NCBI GenBank assembly: GCA_015661035.1 | Contig: JACVJA010000125.1 | Location: forward strand, 1-5,498 | DNA from: Candidatus Calidifonticultor daggyaiensis | GTDB taxonomy: Bacteria; Actinomycetota; Humimicrobiia; Humimicrobiales; Humimicrobiaceae | DNA length: 5,498 bases | Direction: 5' to 3' | Shown here: in pieces, positions 1 through 5,498 of the stretch | How the letters are laid out: the number at the start of each line of letters is the position of its first letter | How positions within the stretch are numbered: position 1 is the first letter of the stretch | The notes under the pieces: generated by a model | Databases searched by the model: none | The model's input: only the letters and a program-made list of their open reading frames with translations | What the model was told of the DNA's origin: nothing | Position numbers and translations under genes: made by a program

Positions 1-1061
1 TTTCCTTTTGAATTCAAGATATTTATATCACTTCCACCACCTGTTGAAATTATTTTTGGGGTCTTTCCCATATTTTTTAAAGCCTTAACTGCCATTTTCA
101 TTATAATTGACTTCTTATCTATATAAAACCCATTATATTCTCTTGTTGTTTTTATCTTTATTTTAGCCCCATAATTTTCTATAGTTTTTTTAAAAGTTTC
201 TTCAATATCTTTAGTTAAATTCAAAAGTTTTTTTTCGTCCAAACTTCTTGCTTCTGCTTGAATTATAGTTTGTTCTGGCACTATATTTGTAGCAACTCCA
301 CCTTTGATAACACCAATATTATAAGTTGTATCCACATCTACTCTTCCAGGATTTAATTTAGAAATAGCATCAGCAGCTGCTTTAATGGAATTAATACCTT
401 TTTCTGGTTCCGTACCAGCATGTGCTGATTTCCCTTTAATATGAATTTCAAAAGTATTGTGATAAGGTGCTTGATTAAAGATAGTACCAATGTTTCCTTC
501 CCCATCAAAAACAAACCCATATTTTGGTTTAATATCTTTTAAATTTAAATGCTTTGCACCAAGTACACCAATTTCTTCAGCAACAGTGAATATTAAATAA
601 ACATCTCTAGTGCTTATTGAATTTTCTTTTATTATTGTTAAAGCTTCTAAAATTCCTGCAATTGCTATTTTATCATCTGCACCTAAAATGCAATTTTTAT
701 TTGCATTTTTTATTTTTCCATTAATTATAACTGGTTTTATTTGGTCATTTACTGCAACGGTATCTAAATGTGCAAGTAAAAAAATTGAATCAATAGAATT
801 TATTAATTTATTTAAATTAAGAAAAGTACCTATAAGATTACCACAATTGCCTCCAATTTTTAATCCAGTATTATCTTCTTTTAATAAAATATCAATATTT
901 ATAAATTTTTTCTTTAAATAATCTGCTAAATCTCTTTCGAATTTAGATGGACTTTTAATTTCGAGTATTTCAAAAAAATTTTTTAATAATCTTTCATCAT
1001 TTATTAAATTATAAAATTTTTTATTATCAATTTTATTATTATTATTGGTAAATTTTTTCAT
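1..1061 (-). CDS. PepT-like M20 family zinc metallopeptidase, 3' end cut off
   Basis: This is the N-terminal 353 residues of a peptidase T-like protein of family M20 (TIGR01883-type), a probably cytosolic two-zinc aminopeptidase acting on small peptides; the exact substrate is not known from sequence. Active-site motifs are all in place: HLDT (zinc ligand H98, catalytic D100), GADD (bridging D129), AEEIG (general base E162, ligand E163), FDGEG (ligand D186) and the lid-domain GKSAHAG (H214). The family's GGGSD motif is at 341-345. The last zinc ligand, an HT-x-E motif, should lie in the missing C-terminus, probably only a few tens of residues. The ATG start is forced: an in-frame TAA precedes it and no other ATG, GTG or TTG occurs in the first 25 codons. 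The family core begins near residue 21, so the Asn/Lys-rich first 20 residues are an extension. The start overlaps the preceding membrane-protein gene by 20 bases. The family call is firm; equivalence to true PepT is not. Confidence 0.93.
   Translation of the reverse strand, partial: MKKFTNNNNKIDNKKFYNLINDERLLKNFFEILEIKSPSKFERDLADYLKKKFINIDILLKEDNTGLKIGGNCGNLIGTFLNLNKLINSIDSIFLLAHLDTVAVNDQIKPVIINGKIKNANKNCILGADDKIAIAGILEALTIIKENSISTRDVYLIFTVAEEIGVLGAKHLNLKDIKPKYGFVFDGEGNIGTIFNQAPYHNTFEIHIKGKSAHAGTEPEKGINSIKAAADAISKLNPGRVDVDTTYNIGVIKGGVATNIVPEQTIIQAEARSLDEKKLLNLTKDIEETFKKTIENYGAKIKIKTTREYNGFYIDKKSIIMKMAVKALKNMGKTPKIISTGGGSDINILNSKG
1033..1044. repeat. Four-unit trinucleotide repeat at the lit/pepT junction
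   Basis: Four TTA units on the plus strand read as four consecutive TAA stop codons in the lit frame; the first (1044-1042) is the real lit stop. A further TGA TAA TAA follows after one AAT codon (1029-1021). In the overlapping peptidase frame the same tract encodes four asparagines (residues 6-9). It is a short microsatellite with a different role in each frame. Confidence 0.85.
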
Positions 1062-1755
1062 TTATTTTTTTAAGCCCTTCTTTATTCTTTGTTATTATTA
1101 AAAAAATAACAAAAATAATCAACAATATAATTGAAATAATCAATGATACAATAACAAGCCTATAAAAAAAATCATAAAAAAACCCAAAAGGAAAAATAGT
1201 TATTATTAAGGCACTTTTGTCGAACATCCAATTGCCTTGAGGGAAAAATACAAGATGAAAATTTTCAAATAATCTTTCAAAATTTCTACTTAGTATAAAA
1301 AGTAAGAAAATAAAAAAAATCACAACTATTGAAGAATAAATAATTATAGTTGAAATTTTTTTAATGAAAACTAAAAAATTTTTTTCAAATGAAATAATTA
1401 TAATTATAGAAAATAAAACTGAAGATATATAAAAAAATAATAATATCTTTTTTATTAAAATTCTTACATCATTTAAGTGCTCAATTTGATCTTTTGTAAA
1501 AAACGTATAATCTGATTTAAGCTTGAAACTTTCAAATTGTTTATTATATCTGAAAAAATCAAAAACTTGATTGGTTATTATTTTTACATCGTTTTTATCC
1601 AATACATCATATACTCCATTATTTTTATAAAGCTTATCATAAAACTTAAAGTTATATAAATAGTACCTCAATGGTGCAAATATAATAATTGCAGTTAAAG
1701 CAATTACAGCAATAATTTTTAATATTATTTTAATTAAATTATTTTTTATTAACAA
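1042..1755 (-). CDS. lit: DUF1461/TIGR01906 membrane protein, putative lipoprotein intramolecular transacylase (Lit-like)
   Basis: A 237-residue integral membrane protein rich in Ile, Phe and Leu. Hydrophobic segments at about 8-28, 101-122, 136-155 and 199-222 give four helices, as in Lit. Two family motifs are visible: FTKDQIEHLNDV (86-97, in the loop before helix 2) and FHLVFFPQGNWMFD (166-179), followed by a FPFGFFYDFF segment at 188-197. Lit moves an acyl chain within a diacylated lipoprotein to make the lyso form; from memory its two essential histidines are near 85 and 157, and here H93 and H167 sit in the matching motifs on what should be the outer face. The start is a TTG (TAA lies eight codons upstream, with no ATG between) and has no clear Shine-Dalgarno sequence, so the start is less sure than the gene. 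It follows pyrG after 87 bases and overlaps the peptidase gene by 20. Membership of DUF1461 is well supported; the Lit activity is inference, since not all members are characterised. Confidence 0.8.
   Translation of the reverse strand: MLIKNNLIKIILKIIAVIALTAIIIFAPLRYYLYNFKFYDKLYKNNGVYDVLDKNDVKIITNQVFDFFRYNKQFESFKLKSDYTFFTKDQIEHLNDVRILIKKILLFFYISSVLFSIIIIISFEKNFLVFIKKISTIIIYSSIVVIFFIFLLFILSRNFERLFENFHLVFFPQGNWMFDKSALIITIFPFGFFYDFFYRLVIVSLIISIILLIIFVIFLIITKNKEGLKKINEKIYQ
1075..1079 (-). promoter_or_regulatory. Possible ribosome binding site for the PepT-like gene inside lit
   Basis: On the minus strand AAGGG occurs 13 bases before the peptidase ATG, in the lit codons for Lys-Glu-Gly-Leu. The match is reasonable but the spacing is longer than the usual 5-10 bases, so the site may be weak and assisted by translational coupling from lit, whose stop lies 17 bases beyond the ATG. 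Confidence 0.35.
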
Positions 1756-1792
1756 ATCTTTAAAAATTAAGGAGTTTTATATTTTACTAACT

Positions 1793-1808
1793 ATTATAAG
1801 TTATTATA
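1793..1808 (-). promoter_or_regulatory. Paired TATAAT hexamers, possible -10 elements for lit-pepT
   Basis: Two perfect minus-strand TATAAT hexamers (1798-1793 and 1808-1803) lie 10 bases apart, 38-53 bases upstream of the lit TTG. Neither has a recognisable -35 hexamer 16-18 bases upstream. In DNA this AT-rich the hexamer is expected often by chance, so the promoter reading is tentative. The proximal one is the loop of a small TAACT/AGTTA inverted repeat (1788-1803). Confidence 0.2.
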
Positions 1809-1815
1809 AATATAA

Positions 1816-1837
1816 GTTTTTATATATTTTTAAAAAC
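1816..1837 (-). terminator. Weak inverted repeat downstream of pyrG, possible terminator
   Basis: On the minus strand GTTTTTA and TAAAAAC form a 7-base-pair stem with an 8-base loop, starting six bases after the pyrG stop and followed by a T-rich but interrupted run. The stem contains only one G-C pair, so it is too weak to be a convincing intrinsic terminator. At most it could cause partial readthrough into lit. Confidence 0.2.
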
Positions 1838-1842
1838 ATTGT

Positions 1843-3459
1843 TTAATCTTTATTTTGTGAATATCTTATTGCAGCATTAATAAACTCTCTAAACAAAGGA
1901 TGTGGTCTTTCAGGTCTAGATTTAAACTCTGGGTGAAATTGCACGCCAATGAACCAATTATGATTATTTATTTCAACTATTTCTGCTAGATTTTTTTCTT
2001 GATACACCCCAGATATTATCATCCCTGCATTTTCAATTATTTCTCTATAAACATTATTTAATTCATATCTATGCCTATGTCTTTCATTAATGCTGGTTTT
2101 CATATAAGCAGAAAAGGCTTTTGTTCCCTTTTTTAAAGTACAAGGATAACTGCCTAATCTCATTGTTCCACCTAATTTATCTATCTGCTTTTGATCATAT
2201 AATAAATCTATCACTGCATTTTTAGTATTTTTATCAAATTCCGAACTGTTTGCATCAGATAGATTTAAAACATTTCTAGCAAATTCTATTACTGCACATT
2301 GCATTCCAAGACATATCCCCAAAAAAGGAATATTGTTTTCTCTAACATATTTAATTGCATTAACCTTTCCTTCAATACCCCTAATTCCAAATCCCCCCGG
2401 GATCAGCAAACCATCAATATCTGAAAGTTCTTTGGAACAATTAGAATCTATTTCTAATTGTTCAGAATTTATCCATTTTATATTTATAAATTTACCCCAA
2501 AAATAACCTGCGTGATTTAATGCTTCAATAATACTAATGTAAGAATCTTTTAAATTAATATATTTGCCAACAATAGCTATTTTTACATATCCATTTAAAT
2601 TATTGATTTTATTTACAAGTTCATGCCAATCTCTTAAATCAATAGGACGGTATTTTAGATTTAATTTGTACATTACTATAGAATCAAAACCTTCTTCATA
2701 TAAATTTAAAGGAACCTGATATATATGGTTAACATCAACAGCATCAATTATTGCCTCTTTTTCAATATCACAGAATAAACTAATTTTTGACTTTAAATCT
2801 TCCTTTAATTTAATTTCACTTCTACAAACAATTATATCAGGCTGGATACCTATGCTTCTTAATTCTTTAACACTATGCTGTGTGGGTTTAGTTTTTAATT
2901 CTTCTGAAGTTTTTAAGTAAGGAACATATGTAACATGGATATATAAAACATTTTCTTTACCAACATCCTTTTTAAATTGTCTTATGGCTTCAAGAAAAGG
3001 TAAGCTTTCAATATCGCCTACTGTTCCGCCAATTTCTGTAATTAACATATCAACTTTTTTATTTTGTAGTGTCCTTTTAACACAATTTTTTATTTCATCT
3101 GTAACATGGGGTATAACCTGTATAGTTTCTCCTAAAAATAAACCTTTTCTTTCATTATCTATCACGTTTTTATAGATTTGTCCCGATGTAAAATTATTAT
3201 ATTTTGATAGATTTTCATCAATAAAACGTTCATAATGACCTAAATCTAAATCTGTTTCGCCGCCATCGTCAGTTACAAAAACTTCCCCATGTTGAAATGG
3301 ATTCATTGTTCCAGGATCAATATTAATATATGGATCGAATTTTTGAATAGTTACTGAAAATCCTCTTGATTTTAATAGCCTCCCAAGAGATGCAGCACAA
3401 ATTCCCTTGCCTAAAGAAGACAAAACACCACCAGTAACAAATATAAACTTAGTTTCCAA
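1843..3459 (-). CDS. pyrG: CTP synthase (glutamine-hydrolysing)
   Basis: Converts UTP, ATP and glutamine to CTP, the last step of de novo pyrimidine nucleotide synthesis, in the cytosol. The 538-residue length is normal. The synthetase domain (about 1-267) has the nucleotide loop [10 protein letters not shown] (10-19, K18), K40, the metal ligands D72 in the [12 protein letters not shown] stretch and E142 in [12 protein letters not shown], and the UTP/CTP-binding KTKPTQHS (189-196). The class I glutaminase domain (about 291-535) has the oxyanion loop PGGFG (354-358), nucleophile C383 in GICLGMQ, and H509 with E511 in QFHPEF, so the enzyme looks intact. The start is TTG: it gives the canonical N-terminus, an in-frame TAA lies two codons upstream, and no ATG fits. 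This start lies inside the end of recN (11-base overlap), with a GGAGA site in recN coding sequence, so translation is probably coupled to recN. There is no room for the long leader used for CTP-sensing attenuation of pyrG in Bacillus. Confidence 0.98.
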   Translation of the reverse strand: METKFIFVTGGVLSSLGKGICAASLGRLLKSRGFSVTIQKFDPYINIDPGTMNPFQHGEVFVTDDGGETDLDLGHYERFIDENLSKYNNFTSGQIYKNVIDNERKGLFLGETIQVIPHVTDEIKNCVKRTLQNKKVDMLITEIGGTVGDIESLPFLEAIRQFKKDVGKENVLYIHVTYVPYLKTSEELKTKPTQHSVKELRSIGIQPDIIVCRSEIKLKEDLKSKISLFCDIEKEAIIDAVDVNHIYQVPLNLYEEGFDSIVMYKLNLKYRPIDLRDWHELVNKINNLNGYVKIAIVGKYINLKDSYISIIEALNHAGYFWGKFINIKWINSEQLEIDSNCSKELSDIDGLLIPGGFGIRGIEGKVNAIKYVRENNIPFLGICLGMQCAVIEFARNVLNLSDANSSEFDKNTKNAVIDLLYDQKQIDKLGGTMRLGSYPCTLKKGTKAFSAYMKTSINERHRHRYELNNVYREIIENAGMIISGVYQEKNLAEIVEINNHNWFIGVQFHPEFKSRPERPHPLFREFINAAIRYSQNKD

Positions 3460-5254
3460 TTCTTATCTTTTCTCCATTTATATATTTATTTTTACTTTTT
3501 ATTTTTTCAGCTTCTTTTAATAATTCCTTTGCATGCATTAAGGAGATTTCACTTTTTGTTAATCCACTTAACATTCTTGATATTTCTTTTATTCTATCAT
3601 TTATTTCCTTTAAATTTTTAATTTTTATTATAGTTCTTTCTTCATGAGTTGCTTTCTCAATATAATAATGGCTATCTGCAAAAGCAGCAATTTGGGGTAA
3701 ATGAGTAATGCAAATTACTTGGCAATTTTTTGATATATTATATAATTTTTTTCCAACAATTAACGCAGTTTGACCTCCGATTCCTACATCAATTTCATCA
3801 AAAACCATTGTTATAATATTATCAATTCCGCTAATTAGAGATTTTAAAGCTAGCATAATCCTTGATATTTCACCACCTGAAGCAATTTTTTCAAGCTTTT
3901 TTGGGGTTTCGCCTTTATTTAAAGAAATTAAAAACTCTATATTATCAATACCATTATTATTTGGCCAAACTTTATTATTATTTACATTTAAACAAAATAA
4001 AGAGTCTTTTTTTTGTTCACTTTCAATAACATTTAAATTATGTTTTACTACAAACTCCACTGACTTAAAATTTAAATCTTTTAATTCATTTTTAACCTCT
4101 TTAGTAAAATTATTTATTGTTTGCGATCTTTTATTGGACAATTCAATTGCAGCCTGTACAAGTTTTTCTTTTAAATTTTTAAACTGGATTTTTAATTCTT
4201 CTATTTGATAATCCAAGTTAGCAAAACCGTCAAGCTCATTTTTAAGTTTTATTAGATACTTTTTAATTTCTTCAATTGATAAACCATACTTTTTTTTAAT
4301 TTCAGAAATTTTAAAAAGCCTCTCTTGTACCCAGTCAAGTTTTTCCGCATTAAATTCCAAATTTTCAATATAATCTTTCAAAAAATCATTTAACTCATTT
4401 ATTATAGAAAAAAAACCACCTAATTCTATAAAATACCGCTCAAATTTTTTATCGATTTTTGATAACTCCTCAAGATTTTTAGTAATTTTTGAAATATCAT
4501 CAACTATTGATTTAGACTCTTGACGCTCATTATTTAATAAATTTATTGATTCAGAACATAAATAAAATATTTTTTCATAATTTTTTAAAATATTTTTTTG
4601 CTCTTCTAAATTTTCTTCTTCATTTTCTTTTAATTCTAATTTTTCAATTTCATTTATTCTAAAATGTAAATCTTCAGTTTTGAATTCTTTATCTTTTTTT
4701 AATTTTATAAGCTGTTTTAAAGATTTTAATAAATTTATATATTCTTGATAAAGTAATTTATAATTATTTAAGCAAGCTAAGGCATTTTCACCGCCAAAAG
4801 CATCAATTATATCAATATGCGTTTGCCAATCTAATAAATATTGGTGATCATGCTGACCATGTAAATCTAAAAAAAAGCTACCAAGTCTTTTTAAAGTTGA
4901 AACTTGGATAAAAATACCATTTATAAATGAACGATTTTTACCTAATTTTGTGACTTCTCTAGATATAAAAATATCACTTGCTTCATCAATATTTTCAATT
5001 AGCTTTTCAGATTTTAAATAGTGTATTGCTTTAGGGCTTTTTGATAAATCAAAAAACCCTTGGACAATTAATTTTTCTTCATTATCCCTTATAAGTTCAG
5101 TACTGGCTCTTTCACCTAAAAGTATATTAATTGCCTCAATAACAAGAGTTTTACCAACACCAGTCTCACCAGTTAATACATTAAAACCGTTTGAAAATTT
5201 AATTGATATATCATCAATAATTGCAAAATTTTTAATTTGAAGTTCCTTTAACAT
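3449..5254 (-). CDS. recN: DNA repair protein RecN (SMC-like ATPase)
   Basis: RecN is a cytosolic SMC-family ATPase that gathers broken chromosome ends during recombinational double-strand break repair. The 601-residue product has the N-terminal head motif [14 protein letters not shown], Walker A GETGVGKT (29-36), the Q-loop region LHGQHDHQ (131-138), a long Lys/Glu-rich coiled-coil section (about 160-380), then the C-terminal head with the ABC signature [13 protein letters not shown] (458-470), Walker B plus D-loop [11 protein letters not shown] (484-494) and the switch histidine H518 in [10 protein letters not shown]. Walker A carries Val and Thr where GETGAGKS is usual; both are compatible with nucleotide binding. 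It is somewhat longer than the E. coli protein, the excess falling in the coiled coil. The ATG start gives the family N-terminus, although no good Shine-Dalgarno sequence precedes it. It follows nadK by 110 bases, a common pairing in bacteria, and its end overlaps pyrG. No LexA-type operator is evident upstream. Confidence 0.97.
   Translation of the reverse strand: MLKELQIKNFAIIDDISIKFSNGFNVLTGETGVGKTLVIEAINILLGERASTELIRDNEEKLIVQGFFDLSKSPKAIHYLKSEKLIENIDEASDIFISREVTKLGKNRSFINGIFIQVSTLKRLGSFFLDLHGQHDHQYLLDWQTHIDIIDAFGGENALACLNNYKLLYQEYINLLKSLKQLIKLKKDKEFKTEDLHFRINEIEKLELKENEEENLEEQKNILKNYEKIFYLCSESINLLNNERQESKSIVDDISKITKNLEELSKIDKKFERYFIELGGFFSIINELNDFLKDYIENLEFNAEKLDWVQERLFKISEIKKKYGLSIEEIKKYLIKLKNELDGFANLDYQIEELKIQFKNLKEKLVQAAIELSNKRSQTINNFTKEVKNELKDLNFKSVEFVVKHNLNVIESEQKKDSLFCLNVNNNKVWPNNNGIDNIEFLISLNKGETPKKLEKIASGGEISRIMLALKSLISGIDNIITMVFDEIDVGIGGQTALIVGKKLYNISKNCQVICITHLPQIAAFADSHYYIEKATHEERTIIKIKNLKEINDRIKEISRMLSGLTKSEISLMHAKELLKEAEKIKSKNKYINGEKIRIGN
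3471..3475 (-). promoter_or_regulatory. Ribosome binding site for pyrG inside the recN 3' end
   Basis: On the minus strand GGAGA lies 11 bases before the TTG of pyrG and within the recN codons for the final Asn-Gly-Glu-Lys stretch. It is the only purine-rich anti-Shine-Dalgarno match near this start and supports TTG as the initiation codon. The spacing is slightly long, so coupling with ribosomes finishing recN probably helps initiation. Confidence 0.55.
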
Positions 5255-5280
5255 AACACTTAAGATATTCTTATTAATTT

Positions 5281-5310
5281 AAATAATTTAAAATAACTTA
5301 AAATAATTTA
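5281..5310. repeat. Three tandem copies of a 10-base AT-rich unit
   Basis: The plus strand reads AAATAATTTA, AAATAACTTA, AAATAATTTA with no gaps; only the middle copy differs, by one T to C change. The flanking TAATTT at 5275-5280 looks like a decayed partial copy. The array sits in the spacer 27-56 bases upstream of the recN start codon. In DNA this AT-rich short repeats can arise by slippage, but the 10-base period is close to one helical turn, so phased A/T tracts could bend DNA near the recN promoter. Function is unknown. Confidence 0.8.
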
Positions 5311-5325
5311 TATGCTAATTGTGAA

Positions 5326-5356
5326 AGTATAAATTTAAAAAACTTTTAATTGTAAA
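5326..5356 (-). promoter_or_regulatory. Weak candidate sigma-70 promoter for recN
   Basis: On the minus strand TTTACA (5356-5351) and TATACT (5331-5326) are separated by 19 bases, each one mismatch from TTGACA/TATAAT. The spacer is longer than the optimal 17 and the region is so AT-rich that such matches arise by chance. It is well placed, about 70 bases before the recN ATG and just after the nadK stop, and would allow recN-pyrG expression independent of nadK. Confidence 0.25.
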
Positions 5357-5364
5357 ATATAATT

Positions 5365-5498
5365 TTATTTAAAAAGCTTTTCTCTAAATACCTTAAAAAA
5401 AACATTATCATTAAAAGTAATTAACTTTAATCTAAAATTCGACTCTCTAAATAATAGGATATCTCCTCTTTTTAACTTGATATCTATTTTAACTCCAT
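5365..5498 (-). CDS. nadK: NAD kinase, C-terminal 43 residues only (5' end outside the window)
   Basis: The reading frame entering at the right edge runs open to a TAA at 5367-5365 and encodes 43 complete residues beginning GVKIDIKLKRGD. The pattern of a beta strand, a Gly-Asp turn, an aromatic and charged strand (ILLFRESNFRLKLI) and an end of FFKVFREKLFK matches the C-terminus of bacterial NAD kinase, which phosphorylates NAD to NADP with ATP or polyphosphate. E. coli NadK ends in the same arrangement (a Tyr-His-Leu-Asn-Leu-Ile strand and a Lys-Leu-Gly end). The catalytic GGDG loop and NE/D motif lie outside the window. Position directly upstream of recN on the same strand supports the call, because nadK-recN is a widespread pair. 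The fragment is short, so the assignment rests on pattern plus context. Confidence 0.75.
   Translation of the reverse strand, partial: GVKIDIKLKRGDILLFRESNFRLKLITFNDNVFFKVFREKLFK

Noticed and set aside
610..921. Plus-strand open frame of 103 codons, hydrophobic N-terminus
   Set aside because: It lies antisense within the peptidase gene, whose motifs are clear on the other strand, and resembles no family; open frames of this size arise easily opposite AT-rich genes.
1042..1755. Generic transporter or permease component
   Set aside because: The four-helix layout, HLNDV and FHLVFF motifs fit DUF1461 specifically, and no ATPase or substrate-binding partner is adjacent.
1768..1775. Plus-strand AAGGAG resembling a Shine-Dalgarno sequence
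   Set aside because: No ATG, GTG or TTG follows at a suitable distance with an open frame, and all genes run on the other strand.
2984..3175. Plus-strand open frame of 63 codons
   Set aside because: Antisense to the conserved synthetase domain of pyrG, with no ribosome site or recognisable product.
5331..5350. AT-rich near-palindrome after nadK as a terminator
   Set aside because: The arms pair imperfectly with almost only A-T pairs and lack a G/C-rich stem, so an intrinsic terminator cannot be supported.
5462..5470. Minus-strand AGAGGAGA resembling a strong ribosome binding site
   Set aside because: It lies within the nadK codons for Lys-Arg-Gly-Asp and no start codon follows at suitable spacing.
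5496..5498. Apparent minus-strand ATG at the window edge
   Set aside because: In that frame a TAG follows after four codons; the real frame through this point is the nadK C-terminus, offset from it.

Overview
The window is a very AT-rich bacterial segment (GC roughly one quarter, judged by eye) in which every gene I can support lies on the minus strand. Read in the direction of transcription, from high to low coordinates, the order is: the C-terminal end of an NAD kinase (nadK, cut by the right edge), the DNA repair ATPase recN, the CTP synthase pyrG, a four-helix membrane protein of the DUF1461/TIGR01906 family to which the lipoprotein transacylase Lit belongs, and a PepT-like M20 metallopeptidase cut by the left edge.

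The code is the standard bacterial one: tryptophans are TGG and the four visible gene ends are all TAA. Codon use is strongly A/T-biased throughout, with no gene standing out as foreign. The extreme AT content, two TTG starts, the Lit-like protein and the PepT-like peptidase fit a low-GC Bacillota-type lineage, but the window has no decisive phylogenetic marker and I do not name a genus.

Layout: 5365-5498 is the nadK tail. 5255-5364 is a 110-base spacer with three tandem 10-base AT repeats and a weak promoter-like pair. 3449-5254 is recN, whose last 11 bases overlap the TTG start of pyrG (1843-3459). 1756-1842 is an 87-base spacer with a weak hairpin and two TATAAT hexamers. 1042-1755 is the Lit-like gene, overlapping the peptidase gene (1-1061) by 20 bases. 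There are thus two tightly coupled pairs, recN-pyrG and lit-pepT, possibly within one long transcript. No gap exceeds 300 bases.

Functionally this is mostly housekeeping: NADP supply, double-strand break repair and CTP synthesis, followed by a putative lipoprotein-remodelling enzyme and a peptidase. I see no mobile element, CRISPR array, RNA gene or defence system, and no evidence of an undescribed multi-gene system. The points most worth a second look are the Lit-like protein with both expected histidines, the pepT start that reaches back into lit across a stop-codon repeat, and pyrG lacking a leader because it begins inside recN.
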